From: Prolixibacteraceae bacterium
GTDB taxonomy: Bacteria; Bacteroidota; Bacteroidia; Bacteroidales; Prolixibacteraceae
Length of the DNA: 64,000 nt
Reading direction: 5' to 3'
NCBI GenBank assembly: GCA_028683385.1
Contig: JAQUIJ010000001.1
Coordinates: 124,001-188,000 of the forward strand
Under the pieces are notes generated by a model. The model saw nothing but the letters and a program-made list of their open reading frames with translations. It had not been told where the DNA came from and did not search any database. Positions 1-10,041 of this stretch are shown piece after piece; the first letter of the stretch is position 1, and each line of letters starts with the position of its first letter. The translations under genes were made by a program, and so were the position numbers.

Positions 1-155
1 ATGTCACTTCCCGCTATAGCACTTTTTACTGTTACTACAATGGTATCGCCAAGTGTGGCATAGCGCTTTCTTGTTCCGCCTAAAACGCGGATACAGAGCA
101 CTTCTTTGGCCCCACTATTATCGGCAACGGTACATCTTGATTCCTGTTGTATCAT
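1..155 (-). CDS. rplN: 50S ribosomal protein L14 (uL14), 3' part missing
   Basis: The first 51 codons of L14 are present; the rest lies before the window. The translation begins [18 protein letters not shown], the conserved N-terminus of L14, which sits at the 30S-50S interface near L19. The start is ATG at 155-153, two bases after the rpsQ stop, as expected for the S10/spc order S17-L14. Only the N-terminal beta-barrel part can be judged. Confidence 0.95.
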   Translation of the reverse strand, partial: MIQQESRCTVADNSGAKEVLCIRVLGGTRKRYATLGDTIVVTVKSAIAGSD

Positions 156-157
156 GA

Positions 158-415
158 TTACTTAGCTCTTTCTATGATTTCCACTAATCTCCAACATTTC
201 TGTTTACTGATAGGTCGTGTTTCCATGATCTTTACAGTATCGCCGATGTTGCAGCTGTTCTTTTCATCGTGGGCGTAAAACTTTGAAGTTTTGTTGACGA
301 ATTTGCCATAAATAGGATGTTTTTCCTTGCGGTGTTCAGCCACAACGATCGTACATTCCATTTTGTTACTCACAACAACTCCAATACGCTCCTTCCTTAG
401 ATTTCTTTCTTCCAT
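158..415 (-). CDS. rpsQ: 30S ribosomal protein S17 (uS17)
   Basis: 85-residue S17, a primary 16S rRNA-binding OB-fold protein of the small subunit. The family hallmarks [16 protein letters not shown] near the N-terminus and the middle segment [19 protein letters not shown] are intact, and length is normal. It lies between rpmC (2-nt gap) and rplN (2-nt gap) in the S10-type order, so it is surely co-translated with its neighbours. Confidence 0.97.
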   Translation of the reverse strand: MEERNLRKERIGVVVSNKMECTIVVAEHRKEKHPIYGKFVNKTSKFYAHDEKNSCNIGDTVKIMETRPISKQKCWRLVEIIERAK

Positions 416-417
416 TA

Positions 418-621
418 CTAACTCTGTTTTGCGTTAATTTCCCTTTGACGTAGAATGGTTTTTAGACGTGCAATATTTCTTCTCACTTCTACGATCACTT
501 TTGGGTTTTCGAGTTGAGAAATTGCATGGTTCATTTTCATCCGTGTTAAGGAATCCTGATCGGTCTGAATTCTTTCAAGAATTTCAGCTTTCGATAATTC
601 TCTAATTTCTGATGTCTTCAT
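418..621 (-). CDS. rpmC: 50S ribosomal protein L29 (uL29)
   Basis: 67-residue L29, a two-helix protein at the exit-tunnel rim next to L23, where chaperones and SRP dock. The start [14 protein letters not shown] and the C-terminal block [16 protein letters not shown] match the family. Its ATG overlaps the rplP stop region by one base at 621, indicating translational coupling. Confidence 0.95.
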   Translation of the reverse strand: MKTSEIRELSKAEILERIQTDQDSLTRMKMNHAISQLENPKVIVEVRRNIARLKTILRQREINAKQS

Positions 622-1055
622 TATTCAGCGATTTCAGATTCAACATAATCACGTCTAACCATGAACTTAGTAGTTACCGGTAGTTTTTGAGCAGCTAAAC
701 GAAGTGCTTCCTTTGCAACCACATAAGGAACTCCATCTGCCTCGATCAATATTCTACCTGGTGTAATCGGAGCAACGAATGCTTCCGGAGCACCTTTTCC
801 TTTACCCATACGTACCTCTGCAGGTTTCTTAGTAATAGGTTTATCGGGGAATACACGGATCCAAATTTGACCCTGACGTTGCATGTGACGTGTAACGGCA
901 ACACGGGCAGCCTCAATCTGGCGTCCGGTAAGCCACGTCTCTTCCAACGATTTAATTCCAAAAGATCCAAATGCTAACTGGTTGCCGCGTTGAGCCAGTC
1001 CCTTCATTTTTCCCTTTTGTACTCTTCTGAATTTTGTCTTTTTCGGTTGTAACAT
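621..1055 (-). CDS. rplP: 50S ribosomal protein L16 (uL16)
   Basis: 144-residue L16, which helps position tRNA at the A and P sites of the large subunit. The start [19 protein letters not shown] and the block [15 protein letters not shown] are diagnostic. Length is normal. It follows rpsC after 28 nt and overlaps rpmC by one base. Confidence 0.97.
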   Translation of the reverse strand: MLQPKKTKFRRVQKGKMKGLAQRGNQLAFGSFGIKSLEETWLTGRQIEAARVAVTRHMQRQGQIWIRVFPDKPITKKPAEVRMGKGKGAPEAFVAPITPGRILIEADGVPYVVAKEALRLAAQKLPVTTKFMVRRDYVESEIAE

Positions 1056-1083
1056 CCTTCTTTACTTCTGAAAGGTTTACAAA

Positions 1084-1806
1084 TTATTTTCTTTTTTTCT
1101 TAAATCCGCCACCTTTTGGTGCACCTTCGTTTGGACGTCTTCCTTCTGGTTTTTGTCCTACGTTTGGTGAAAGGTCACGCTTTCCATAAATCTCACCTTT
1201 GCAGATCCATACTTTAACACCGAGTAAACCGGTTTTAGTAAGGGCTTCTGCCAGTGCATAATCTATATCAGCTCTCAGAGTGTGCAATGGAGTACGACCG
1301 TCTTTGTACATTTCTGAACGTGCCATTTCAGCGCCGTTTAAGCGACCTGAAACCTGAATTTTGATACCCTGTGCTCCCATTCTCATGGTTGAAGCAATAG
1401 CCATTTTTGTGGCACGACGGTAAGCAATCTTACCTTCAATCTGACGTGCAATGTTAACAGCTACGATTTTGGCATCTAATTCCGGACGTTTGATTTCAAA
1501 AATGTTGATCTGAACTTCCTTGTTAGTGATCTTCTTCAGTTCTTCTTTCAGTTTATCAACTTCCTGACCACCCTTGCCAATAATAATACCGGGCCTTGAG
1601 GTGTGAACAGTGATAGTAATAAGCTTCAGTGTGCGTTCAATAATAATCTTGGAAATGCTTGCTTTAGCCAAACGGGCATTCAAATATTCCCTGATTTTAA
1701 AATCTTCCACGAGCTTATCGCCATAGTTGTTTCCACCGAACCAATTGGAATCCCATCCTTTGATGATTCCTAAACGATTAGCGATTGGATTAACTTTTTG
1801 TCCCAT
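1084..1806 (-). CDS. rpsC: 30S ribosomal protein S3 (uS3)
   Basis: 240-residue S3 of the small-subunit head, lining the mRNA entry tunnel and contributing to mRNA helicase activity. It starts [14 protein letters not shown]; the KH domain carries [14 protein letters not shown] around residues 77-90, and the C-terminal domain has [20 protein letters not shown]. The tail is a Lys/Gly-rich extension of the kind seen in Bacteroidota. It is preceded by rplV with a 10-nt gap. Confidence 0.97.
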   Translation of the reverse strand: MGQKVNPIANRLGIIKGWDSNWFGGNNYGDKLVEDFKIREYLNARLAKASISKIIIERTLKLITITVHTSRPGIIIGKGGQEVDKLKEELKKITNKEVQINIFEIKRPELDAKIVAVNIARQIEGKIAYRRATKMAIASTMRMGAQGIKIQVSGRLNGAEMARSEMYKDGRTPLHTLRADIDYALAEALTKTGLLGVKVWICKGEIYGKRDLSPNVGQKPEGRRPNEGAPKGGGFKKKRK

Positions 1807-1816
1807 GTATTATTAT

Positions 1817-2230
1817 TTATTCTGTTACTTTTTCTTCGATTAAACTACCAAGACTAACGGTCACATGATTAGATCTTTTCTTGATCCTGTGAGCACGTCC
1901 CTGCGGAGCAGGCATTAATCTTTTCAATATTCTTCCTGAATCAACAGAAATAGTTTTCACAATCAAATTACTTTCTTCCAGACGACTTCCTTCGTTTTTA
2001 GCTTGCCAGTTAGCGATAGCTGACATGACTAATTTTTCGAGTCGGCGTGATGATTCTTTTGACGAAAACTTTAGTACATCAAGAGCTCTGTTCACTTCCA
2101 TTCCGCGAACCATATCGGCTACAAGCCTCATTTTGCGCGGTGAAGTAGGACAATTCTTCAAAACAGCAAAATACTGCTGTTTCTTAGCTTCCTTTAGTTC
2201 GTTTGCACTATTTCTTTTTCTAGCACCCAT
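1817..2230 (-). CDS. rplV: 50S ribosomal protein L22 (uL22)
   Basis: 137-residue L22, whose long beta-hairpin lines the peptide exit tunnel and whose changes can confer macrolide resistance in many bacteria. The segments [18 protein letters not shown] and [20 protein letters not shown]-type hairpin (here [18 protein letters not shown]) are intact, with no obvious deletion in the hairpin. An N-terminal extension of about 20 residues ([20 protein letters not shown]) precedes the core. Confidence 0.96.
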   Translation of the reverse strand: MGARKRNSANELKEAKKQQYFAVLKNCPTSPRKMRLVADMVRGMEVNRALDVLKFSSKESSRRLEKLVMSAIANWQAKNEGSRLEESNLIVKTISVDSGRILKRLMPAPQGRAHRIKKRSNHVTVSLGSLIEEKVTE

Positions 2231-2254
2231 CGTGAATTTCTTTAAATCTTAGCC

Positions 2255-2521
2255 TTATTTTTTACCTTTGGAATGACCCCTGAAGGTTCTTGTAGGTGCA
2301 AATTCACCAAATTTATGACCAACCATATTTTCAGTCACATATACCGGAATGAATTTATTCCCGTTATGAACTGCGATGGTTTGCCCTACAAAGTCAGGAG
2401 AAATTACTGAAGCTCTGGCCCAGGTTTTGATTACCGCCTTTTTGTTCGTTTCATTCATAGCCAGAACTCTGCGTTCCAACTTGAAATCGATAAAAGGACC
2501 TTTCTTTAATGAACGACTCAT
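2255..2521 (-). CDS. rpsS: 30S ribosomal protein S19 (uS19)
   Basis: 88-residue S19 of the 30S head; it forms a complex with S13 and takes part in the bridges to the large subunit. The start [19 protein letters not shown] and the end [20 protein letters not shown] are classic. It sits between rplB (16-nt gap) and rplV (24-nt gap). Confidence 0.97.
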   Translation of the reverse strand: MSRSLKKGPFIDFKLERRVLAMNETNKKAVIKTWARASVISPDFVGQTIAVHNGNKFIPVYVTENMVGHKFGEFAPTRTFRGHSKGKK

Positions 2522-2537
2522 ATTCTTCTCCTTTTAA

Positions 2538-3362
2538 TTATTTCTTGCGTTTTTCTACAATGTACCTGTTGGAAGCTTTCTTCTTGGCACGGGTTTTAAA
2601 GCCTTTAGCCAATAAGCCTTTACGTGAACGTGGATGTCCACCTGAAGAACGACCTTCACCTCCACCCATTGGGTGATCGACTGGGTTCATAGCTACACCT
2701 CTAACGCGAGGTCTGCTACCTAACCATCTTGAGCGACCAGCTTTTCCTGAGCGTTCGAGGTTGTGTTCGGTGTTTCCAACAATTCCTACTGTAGCACGAC
2801 AAGTTACGAGCACCATTCTGGCTTCGCCTGACGGCAATTTCACGATAGCATACTTTCCTTCTCTGGAAGTTAACTGAGCGTACGTTCCTGCACTACGTGC
2901 CATCACACCTCCCTGACTTGGGTGAAGTTCAATGTTGTGAACCAATGTTCCAAGTGGTATTTCTGCCAGTGGCAAAGTATTACCTATTTCAGGTGCGATT
3001 CCGGCACCGCTCTCTACTTTCTGTCCAACTTTTAATCCGTTGGGAGCAAGCATGTATCGTTTTTCTCCGTCTGGATAAACCAGAAGAGCGATACGAGCAG
3101 TACGGTTTGGATCGTACTGAATAGATTCTACAACAGCGGCAATGCCGTCTTTATCGCGTTTGAAATCGATAAAACGGTATTTGCGTTTGTGGCCACCACC
3201 TATATACCTCATTGTCATGCGACCCTGGCTGTTACGACCGCCAGATTTCGACATAGGCTTCAACAATGATTTTTCAGGTGTTGATGCAGTAATGGACTCA
3301 AAAGTCCCGGCGATTTTGTGCCGTTGACCTGGAGTAACTGGATTTAATTTTCTTACTGCCAT
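2538..3362 (-). CDS. rplB: 50S ribosomal protein L2 (uL2)
   Basis: 274-residue L2, one of the proteins closest to the peptidyl-transferase centre and needed for subunit association. The C-terminal signature [20 protein letters not shown], including the conserved His, is intact, as is [20 protein letters not shown]. Length is the family norm. The gene follows rplW after 6 nt. Confidence 0.98.
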   Translation of the reverse strand: MAVRKLNPVTPGQRHKIAGTFESITASTPEKSLLKPMSKSGGRNSQGRMTMRYIGGGHKRKYRFIDFKRDKDGIAAVVESIQYDPNRTARIALLVYPDGEKRYMLAPNGLKVGQKVESGAGIAPEIGNTLPLAEIPLGTLVHNIELHPSQGGVMARSAGTYAQLTSREGKYAIVKLPSGEARMVLVTCRATVGIVGNTEHNLERSGKAGRSRWLGSRPRVRGVAMNPVDHPMGGGEGRSSGGHPRSRKGLLAKGFKTRAKKKASNRYIVEKRKK

Positions 3363-3368
3363 TTTTTA

Positions 3369-3659
3369 TTAAATATTACTGTAAAAATCAATAGATTCTC
3401 CTTTTGCTATTGTTACAATAGCTTTTTTGCTCATTCCGGTACTGCCTGAAATGACACCGGCCTTGGTAAAACGAGACTTTCTTTTACCTCCATGAATCAA
3501 AGTATTTACAGAAGTCACTGAAACATTGTATAAACTTTCAATGGCTTTTTTGATCTGTAATTTATTTGCGTTCCGATTTACAATAAAACCGTAGTGGTTA
3601 AGACTTTCGGCCTGACCTGTAATCTTTTCGGTAACGATCGGTTTAATTAAAATTTCCAT
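3369..3659 (-). CDS. rplW: 50S ribosomal protein L23 (uL23)
   Basis: 96-residue L23 at the exit-tunnel opening, the docking site for trigger factor and SRP. I start it at ATG 3659 (MEILIKPIVTEKITGQ), because the family begins just before the I-x-P-I-x-T-E-K motif; the longer frame reading upstream to 3692 would overlap the end of rplD and lacks family similarity. The Lys-rich loop GGKRKSRFTKAG is shorter than in many bacteria. Confidence 0.95.
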   Translation of the reverse strand: MEILIKPIVTEKITGQAESLNHYGFIVNRNANKLQIKKAIESLYNVSVTSVNTLIHGGKRKSRFTKAGVISGSTGMSKKAIVTIAKGESIDFYSNI

Positions 3660-3669
3660 TTTCAGCCTT

Positions 3670-4299
3670 TTAAATCTTAAACAATTCTTCAATTTTACTT
3701 ACAGAGCTTTCCAGAACTACAACTTTTTTAGCGTTAAGTATCTGGTAAGTATTTAATTCTGAAGCAGTTACAACAGAAACTGCCTGTAAATTTCTGGAGG
3801 ACAAATATATATTTTTATTTTCTTCCGGTAAAACGAATAGTGACTTTTTATCATTAATTTTCAGATTATTACTGATTTGCACCATTTCGCGTGTTTTCGG
3901 AGTTTCGAAAGCGAAATCTTCGATTACCAAAATTGATTCTTCCAGAGCTTTATATGTCAATGCTGATTTACGCGCAAGAGACTTAACTTTCTTATTCAAT
4001 TTGAAATCATAAGTTCTTGGACGTGGACCAAAAACGCGACCTCCACCACGGAATACAGGAGATTTTACGCTGCCTGCTCTTGCGGTACCAGTACCTTTTT
4101 GTTTCTTAAGTTTCCGGGTACTTCCAGATACTTCTCCACGTTCTTTTGCGCTGTGGGTTCCTTGTCTTTTATTGGCCAAAATTTGTTTCACATCCAAATA
4201 AATGGCGTGGTCACTTGGCTCAATACCGAAAATTTGTTCATCTAATGTAACAGTTCTTCCGGTCTCTTGTCCTGCGGTGTTTAATACTTTTATTTCCAT
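3670..4299 (-). CDS. rplD: 50S ribosomal protein L4 (uL4)
   Basis: 209-residue L4. Its extended loop reaches into the exit tunnel; in several bacteria the protein also represses its own operon, though no such leader is visible here. The loop block [19 protein letters not shown] followed by [16 protein letters not shown] is intact. The ATG overlaps the rplC stop by one base at 4299. Confidence 0.97.
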   Translation of the reverse strand: MEIKVLNTAGQETGRTVTLDEQIFGIEPSDHAIYLDVKQILANKRQGTHSAKERGEVSGSTRKLKKQKGTGTARAGSVKSPVFRGGGRVFGPRPRTYDFKLNKKVKSLARKSALTYKALEESILVIEDFAFETPKTREMVQISNNLKINDKKSLFVLPEENKNIYLSSRNLQAVSVVTASELNTYQILNAKKVVVLESSVSKIEELFKI

Positions 4300-4916
4300 T
4301 ACTGATAAATAATTACGGTTGAACCTTTACATCCAGGAACTGATCCTTTAACAACCAATAAATTTGACTCTGGAATCACTTTCAAAACTTTAAGGTTCTG
4401 AATAGTAACATTGTCATTGCCATCATTACCAGCCATGCGCATTCCAGGGAAAACGCGTGATGGATAAGAAGATGCACCAACAGAACCAGGAGCTCTTAAA
4501 CGGTTATGCTGACCGTGAGTTGCATCACCCACACCACCAAATCCGTGACGTTTCACAACGCCCTGAAATCCTTTACCTTTAGTTACACCCTGAACATCAA
4601 CCCAACCTTCTTCATCGATTGAATCAACAGTAACGACATCACCTAGTTTAAACTCACCTACAAGTTCTTTGAACTCAATAAGTTTCTTTTTTGGCTCTGT
4701 TCCAGCTTTTTTGAAATGACCCATTTCAGCTTTATTGGTATGCTTTTCTTTTTTGTCAGCAAACCCCAACTGAATTGAATCATAGCCATCAGTAGCCACC
4801 GATTTCACTTGTGTAACCACACAAGGTCCGGCTTGAATCACAGTGCATGGGATGTTTTTCCCCTCAACACTGAATACGGAAGTCATTCCGATTTTTTTAC
4901 CGATTAATCCTGCCAT
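4299..4916 (-). CDS. rplC: 50S ribosomal protein L3 (uL3)
   Basis: 205-residue L3, an early assembly protein whose central loop approaches the peptidyl-transferase centre. It starts [15 protein letters not shown]; the conserved block [15 protein letters not shown] is followed by the [20 protein letters not shown] loop. Length is typical. It follows rpsJ after 22 nt. Confidence 0.97.
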   Translation of the reverse strand: MAGLIGKKIGMTSVFSVEGKNIPCTVIQAGPCVVTQVKSVATDGYDSIQLGFADKKEKHTNKAEMGHFKKAGTEPKKKLIEFKELVGEFKLGDVVTVDSIDEEGWVDVQGVTKGKGFQGVVKRHGFGGVGDATHGQHNRLRAPGSVGASSYPSRVFPGMRMAGNDGNDNVTIQNLKVLKVIPESNLLVVKGSVPGCKGSTVIIYQ

Positions 4917-4938
4917 TTTTCTTTGTTTTTACAGGTTA

Positions 4939-5244
4939 TCAAACTTTAATTTCTACTTCAACGCCACTTGGTAATTCAAGCTTCATTAAGGCGTCGATTG
5001 TTTTTGCTGTTGAACTGTAAATGTCGATCAAACGTTTGTAAGATGACAGCTCGAATTGTTCCCTTGATTTTTTGTTAACAAAGGTTGAGCGTAATACAGT
5101 GAAAATACGTTTGTGAGTTGGAAGTGGAATTGGTCCACTTACAACTGCACCTGTAGTTTTAACTGTTTTTACGATCTTTTCAGCCGACTTGTCTACCAAG
5201 TTGTGATCATACGATTTCAGCTTAATTCTGATCTTTTGACTCAT
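4939..5244 (-). CDS. rpsJ: 30S ribosomal protein S10 (uS10)
   Basis: 101-residue S10, also the NusE partner in antitermination complexes. The start [18 protein letters not shown] and the [18 protein letters not shown] loop are diagnostic. It directly follows fusA with 27 nt between, so the str and S10 clusters are joined with no tuf between them, the usual arrangement in Bacteroidota. Confidence 0.97.
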   Translation of the reverse strand: MSQKIRIKLKSYDHNLVDKSAEKIVKTVKTTGAVVSGPIPLPTHKRIFTVLRSTFVNKKSREQFELSSYKRLIDIYSSTAKTIDALMKLELPSGVEVEIKV

Positions 5245-5271
5245 AGTGAGAAATAATAATACAGTTTATAA

Positions 5272-7380
5272 TTATAATAAGTCTGTTCTTCCTTTAAGGT
5301 CTTCGAGAACCTTAGTAGCGAGTAATTTTGGTAACTCAACGTATTTTGCAAATTCCATCGAAGATGTTGCACGGCCTGATGACAAAGTACGAAGTACAGT
5401 CACATATCCGAACAATTCAGAAAGCGGAACCAATGCTTTGATTACACGGGCACCCGATTTTTCTTCCATTCCTTCAATCTGACCACGACGACGGTTTAAG
5501 TCACCGATGATGTCACCCATGTATTCTTCAGGAGTTACAATTTCGCATTTCATGATTGGTTCAAGTAACCTTGGACCAGCTTTTCCTGCGGCTGTTTTAA
5601 ATGCCTGACGGGCACAAATTTCGAACGATAAAGAATCCGAGTCAACAGCGTGGAAACTACCATCGAGAAGGGTTACTTTAAGGCTGTCAACAGTGAAGCC
5701 GGCCAATGGGCCGTTTGCCAATGCTGATTCGAAACCTTTTGCAACTGAAGGGATGTATTCGCGAGGAATGTTACCACCTTTTACAGCATCAATGAACTGA
5801 AGTCCGGTTTTGCCTTCGTCGGCTGGTTCAACACGAACAATGATATCAGCGAATTTACCACGACCACCGGATTGTTTCTTGAATACTTCACGAATTTCAA
5901 CCGCTTTGGTGATACATTCTTTATAAGCAACCTGAGGAGCTCCCTGGTTACATTCAACCTTAAATTCGCGTTTCAGACGGTCAACAATGATTTCAAGGTG
6001 AAGCTCACCCATACCACGAATAACTGTCTGTCCTGAATCAGGATCAGTATTTACTTTAAATGTTGGATCTTCTTCAGCAAGTTTATATAAACCCTGGTTC
6101 AGTTTATCCAAATCTTTTTGAGTTTTAGGCTCAATAGCGATACCAATAACTGGTTCAGGGAAATCCATACTTTCAAGTACTACCGGATTATCTAAATCAG
6201 ATAAAGTATCACCTGTGCGGATATCCTTAAATCCAACAGCAGCACAAATATCACCAGCCTCAATTACATCAATCGGATTCTGCTTGTTTGAGTGCATCTG
6301 GTAAATACGTGAGATACGTTCTTTTTTACCAGTTCTGGAATTGAATACCGAGTCACCTGCAGTAATTTTTCCTGAATACACACGAATAAAGCATAAACGA
6401 CCAACATAAGGGTCGGTAGCAATTTTAAATGCCAGAGCAGCAAGAGGTTCGTTTACATCAGCATGACGAATGATTTCAACATCTTCATCATACTCCATTC
6501 CTTTGATTTCGCCTTTATCAAGAGGACTTGGAAGGAACGAGCAAACAGCATCAAGCAAACGCTGAACACCTTTATTTTTAAATGCAGAACCACACATCAT
6601 TGGAATAATTGTACCATTGATAGTAGCTTTACGAATAACAGTCAACATCTGATCAACTGTGATTGACTCTGGATCTTCAAAGAATTTTTCCAGAAGTTCG
6701 TCGTCAAATTCAGCAACAGCTTCAACCAGCTTTGCACGGTATTCGTTTGATATTTCAACCATATTAGCAGGAATTTCTTCCATATAATAGGTAACACCTA
6801 AAGCTGCATCTTCTTTCCAGCGAATGGCTTTCATTTCAATCAGGTCAACGATACCTTCAAATGTTTCTTCTGCACCAATTGGAATGGTGATTGGAACTGC
6901 ATTGGCACCCAATTTCTCCCTAACTTCTGCAAGAACATTATAGAAATCTGCACCTGAACGGTCCATTTTGTTCACAAATCCGATACGTGGCACACCATAC
7001 TTTTCAGCCTGACGCCAAACAGTTTCAGATTGAGCTTCAACACCACCTACAGCACAGAAAAGTGCAACTGCACCATCTAGCACACGTAAAGAACGTTCTA
7101 CTTCAACAGTGAAGTCAACGTGTCCGGGAGTATCGATAATGTTAATCTTGTGTTCAATATCCTGATATTTCCAGAATGTTGTAGTAGCAGCAGATGTAAT
7201 GGTAATACCACGTTCCTGCTCCTGTTCCATCCAGTCCATGGTGGCAGCTCCATCATGAACTTCTCCAATTCGGTGAGTGATCCCTGTGTAATACAGGATA
7301 CGCTCCGAGGTGGTCGTTTTACCGGCATCAATGTGAGCCATGATGCCGATGTTTCTGGTGTAATGTAAGTCTTTTGCCAT
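5272..7380 (-). CDS. fusA: Elongation factor G
   Basis: 702-residue EF-G, the GTPase that drives translocation. Motifs: P-loop AHIDAGKT at 15-22, RGITI about 57-61, DTPGHVDF at 83-90 and NKMD at 137-140, followed by domains II-V of normal length. Domain IV contains GGRGKFADI. It is in the canonical rpsL-rpsG-fusA order. A second, divergent EF-G gene lies at 12871-15027; this one, with the consensus AHIDAGKT and its ribosomal setting, is the housekeeping copy. Confidence 0.98.
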   Translation of the reverse strand: MAKDLHYTRNIGIMAHIDAGKTTTSERILYYTGITHRIGEVHDGAATMDWMEQEQERGITITSAATTTFWKYQDIEHKINIIDTPGHVDFTVEVERSLRVLDGAVALFCAVGGVEAQSETVWRQAEKYGVPRIGFVNKMDRSGADFYNVLAEVREKLGANAVPITIPIGAEETFEGIVDLIEMKAIRWKEDAALGVTYYMEEIPANMVEISNEYRAKLVEAVAEFDDELLEKFFEDPESITVDQMLTVIRKATINGTIIPMMCGSAFKNKGVQRLLDAVCSFLPSPLDKGEIKGMEYDEDVEIIRHADVNEPLAALAFKIATDPYVGRLCFIRVYSGKITAGDSVFNSRTGKKERISRIYQMHSNKQNPIDVIEAGDICAAVGFKDIRTGDTLSDLDNPVVLESMDFPEPVIGIAIEPKTQKDLDKLNQGLYKLAEEDPTFKVNTDPDSGQTVIRGMGELHLEIIVDRLKREFKVECNQGAPQVAYKECITKAVEIREVFKKQSGGRGKFADIIVRVEPADEGKTGLQFIDAVKGGNIPREYIPSVAKGFESALANGPLAGFTVDSLKVTLLDGSFHAVDSDSLSFEICARQAFKTAAGKAGPRLLEPIMKCEIVTPEEYMGDIIGDLNRRRGQIEGMEEKSGARVIKALVPLSELFGYVTVLRTLSSGRATSSMEFAKYVELPKLLATKVLEDLKGRTDLL

Positions 7381-7432
7381 TTTAAACCAATATCTATCTA
7401 AACTAAAACGATCTATCTAACCTTCTAATAAA

Positions 7433-7909
7433 TTAAAAACGGAAATGTGCAAACGCGCGGTTTGCTTCAGCCATACGGTGTGTATCTTCTTTCTTTTTGA
7501 AAGCTCCACCTTCTTCATTATAGGCTGCAACGATTTCACCAGCAAGCTTTTCAGCCATTGAACGGCCTGAACGTTTGCGGGAATATAAAATCATATTTTT
7601 TACTGAAATAGAAGTCTTTCTTTCAGCGCGAATTTCCATTGGAACCTGAAAAGTAGCTCCACCAACGCGGCGGCTTTTTACTTCTACGTGAGGGGTAATT
7701 TTTTCGAGTGCTTTTTTGAATACGTCCAGAGGACTTACTTCAGAATCTTTAACTTTTGCGCTTACGATGTCCATCGCATCATAAAAGATTTGGTAAGCGA
7801 TTGACTTTTTCCCGTCGTACATTAAGTCGTTTACGAAACGGGTAACCAATGTGTCATTGAATTTTGGATCGGGCAGAATGATCCGCTTCTTTGGTTTCGA
7901 TTTTCTCAT
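7433..7909 (-). CDS. rpsG: 30S ribosomal protein S7 (uS7)
   Basis: 158-residue S7, the primary binder that nucleates the 30S head at the E site. Conserved segments [34 protein letters not shown] and the C-terminal [15 protein letters not shown] are present. It lies between rpsL (124-nt gap) and fusA (52-nt gap). Confidence 0.97.
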   Translation of the reverse strand: MRKSKPKKRIILPDPKFNDTLVTRFVNDLMYDGKKSIAYQIFYDAMDIVSAKVKDSEVSPLDVFKKALEKITPHVEVKSRRVGGATFQVPMEIRAERKTSISVKNMILYSRKRSGRSMAEKLAGEIVAAYNEEGGAFKKKEDTHRMAEANRAFAHFRF

Positions 7910-8033
7910 TATAAATGCTTTAGTGTTACTTAAATTAGCTGTAATTTGTATGCTTCAATCGGCTATCAGGCCTCTTTACTCAACTCAAACCACTAAGCTA
8001 GAACGTCATTAAATTAAAATAACCAGCGAAAAA

Positions 8034-8414
8034 TTATTTTTTCACTTTTGGTCTTTTGGTACCGTATTTCGACCGTCTTTGAGTACGACCTTCAACACCT
8101 GCTGTGTCGAGAGCACCACGAATTAAATGGTAACGAACACCTGGAAGGTCTTTAACCCTACCACCGCGTACCAATACAATAGAGTGTTCCTGAAGATTGT
8201 GTCCTTCTCCTGGAATGTAAGCGTTCACTTCCTTGCCATTTGTCAAACGTACCCTGGCTACTTTACGCATAGCTGAGTTTGGTTTCTTTGGAGTTGTGGT
8301 ATAAACGCGAACACATACTCCTCTTCTCTGTGGGCAAGAATCCAATGCCGGAGATTTACTCTTCTCCGCATTACTTTGTCTACCTTTTCTAACTAATTGC
8401 TGAATCGTTGGCAT
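8034..8414 (-). CDS. rpsL: 30S ribosomal protein S12 (uS12)
   Basis: 126-residue S12, part of the decoding centre. The segments [20 protein letters not shown] and [15 protein letters not shown] keep the lysines whose replacement gives streptomycin resistance in other bacteria, so the allele reads as wild type. It is the first gene of the str-S10 cluster; a strong Bacteroidota-type promoter lies at 8461-8490. Confidence 0.98.
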   Translation of the reverse strand: MPTIQQLVRKGRQSNAEKSKSPALDSCPQRRGVCVRVYTTTPKKPNSAMRKVARVRLTNGKEVNAYIPGEGHNLQEHSIVLVRGGRVKDLPGVRYHLIRGALDTAGVEGRTQRRSKYGTKRPKVKK

Positions 8415-8460
8415 ATAGCTACTCTTAATTTAAAAATTACTTACGTAAAAAATTGGTCTG

Positions 8461-8490
8461 CAAAGGTATCGCAATTTTCCACAATTACAA
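8461..8490 (-). promoter_or_regulatory. Promoter of the str-S10 cluster
   Basis: Reading the minus strand, TTG at 8490-8488 is followed after 19 nt by TACCTTTG at 8468-8461, matching the Bacteroidota consensus (TTTG/TTG, about 20 nt, TAnnTTTG). It is 47 nt upstream of the rpsL start, leaving a leader of about 40 nt. Confidence 0.7.
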
Positions 8491-8641
8491 CACTTTACAG
8501 TCCGCTTCAAGGGATTTTCCCTTTAAAACGGCTCGCAAAAGTACTAATTGTCAATAGAAAACCCAATAAAAACCAATAAAAAAATCATCTTTTTTCCATT
8601 ATTCTTAACACACAAAAGATGACTATTGACCAGATGGCTTA

Positions 8642-9958
8642 TTATGACTGAGGAATCCGATGTTTTAAGAGCGATTTTACCGGATTAAAGAAGCGTTGGA
8701 TAAGCCTTAAATCTTCGGTAATGATTTCGGCCGATCCTTTCATTTCCTGACTGAACTTTAAAGTAATATCGTAGTTGGTTTTCAAATCCTGTGGCATTTC
8801 TACTTCAACTATATAATTTTCGTTGTTAGGCATCAACGAAATGCTCTTAACAGTAGCTCTTATAAATCCATATTCCATGTAAGGGAAATTTTCGAACCTG
8901 ATGTTGACTTTTTGCCCGATGGCAACCTTTCCGGCACCTTTAACCGGCAAACTGATTCGGCCAATAATCTGAGATTGCTTGTCAGGAATAACCGAAAATA
9001 CAATCTCATCCTTTTTGACCTGCTGATTTTTACTCCAGAAATTGGCAAAACTTACTTTGCCTACGATCGGGCTCTTTATTATAAATGTTTGCTCCCAATA
9101 AGCCAGACGGCTTTTCAGTACATTCATGGCTTCAATTAAGGTATTCTGTGCTGCTTTCTTCTGATTTGCAAATTCCATTTCGGCATCTACAACTTCCTGT
9201 TCAAGCTTTATGATGGCGCTTTGAGTTTCGGCAAGTTTTGTTCTTGAGCCATTCAGGTTGTATTTTTTCTGGATGAGCAGCGCTTTTGTTTTCTCTAAAT
9301 CAAGATCTGAAAGCACTCCCTTCACCAATAATAATGAGTCGCGATTAAACTGAGTATTTACGATGCGGAAATCAGCTTCCATATCTTTCTTTTGCGCCCA
9401 AAGCCGATCGTAGTATATTTTATTCATCGCGATCTGTTGCCGAAGTGCTTTTATCTTTTTGGGATGCAATTTCAGCCGGAGAAAAGTAAAATAATCATTA
9501 TACAACCTCACAAAGCTGGAATAATCGGATTGAATGTCTCCCAACTGAAGATCAACTCCGGGATGAACTGATGCCAAGGTATCAAATGATAACATGAATG
9601 GTTCCATACCTGACAGCATATCTTTTAGCTTCAATGCATCTTCAAACTTAGCAGTACTTTCAAGAATGGCAATAATCTGGTTATCCTGAACCAATTGTTG
9701 ATCTGAAACCAACATTGAATCAATTCGGGCGGTAGTACGGGCCGCCAGATAGGCTGGTGGATTTTCAGAAAGGACAACAATATCAGCGGTTATCACATCA
9801 GGATACCGAAAGAAATAACTTCCAACCAATAAAAGAAGAACCAATCCCAATATCAGGGAAATGCCCGAACGAATCATCCAGCGTGGCGATTGCTGTACAA
9901 TCTCCTGAAATTCGTCGCTTCGAAGTTCTATTTCTATTGGTTTCCTATCTTTATCCAT
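8642..9958 (-). CDS. HlyD-family membrane fusion (adaptor) protein
   Basis: 438 residues. One transmembrane segment lies near residues 30-50 after a short cytoplasmic N-terminus, followed by a periplasmic domain with a long coiled-coil hairpin (roughly residues 110-290, rich in K/E/Q/L) between the two halves of a lipoyl/barrel-sandwich region (IIKSPIVGKVSF about 290-305) and a beta-barrel domain. This is the layout of type I secretion adaptors that link an inner-membrane ABC exporter to an outer-membrane channel. It follows the C39 ABC exporter by 83 nt on the same strand, so the two form an export pair. No TolC-like gene is next to it. Confidence 0.88.
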   Translation of the reverse strand: MDKDRKPIEIELRSDEFQEIVQQSPRWMIRSGISLILGLVLLLLVGSYFFRYPDVITADIVVLSENPPAYLAARTTARIDSMLVSDQQLVQDNQIIAILESTAKFEDALKLKDMLSGMEPFMLSFDTLASVHPGVDLQLGDIQSDYSSFVRLYNDYFTFLRLKLHPKKIKALRQQIAMNKIYYDRLWAQKKDMEADFRIVNTQFNRDSLLLVKGVLSDLDLEKTKALLIQKKYNLNGSRTKLAETQSAIIKLEQEVVDAEMEFANQKKAAQNTLIEAMNVLKSRLAYWEQTFIIKSPIVGKVSFANFWSKNQQVKKDEIVFSVIPDKQSQIIGRISLPVKGAGKVAIGQKVNIRFENFPYMEYGFIRATVKSISLMPNNENYIVEVEMPQDLKTNYDITLKFSQEMKGSAEIITEDLRLIQRFFNPVKSLLKHRIPQS

Positions 9959-10041
9959 CGTCTTTAGTGTTCAGTCAAAATATCCAGTTTGATGCGGGTT
10001 ACGCGTTGCGGGATTCGAGAACTCTTAACCCGCAACCCGAA

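Noticed and set aside
5246-5271. tuf gene expected between fusA and rpsJ
   Set aside because: Only 27 nt separate the two genes; absence is normal for Bacteroidota, so it is not reported as a loss.
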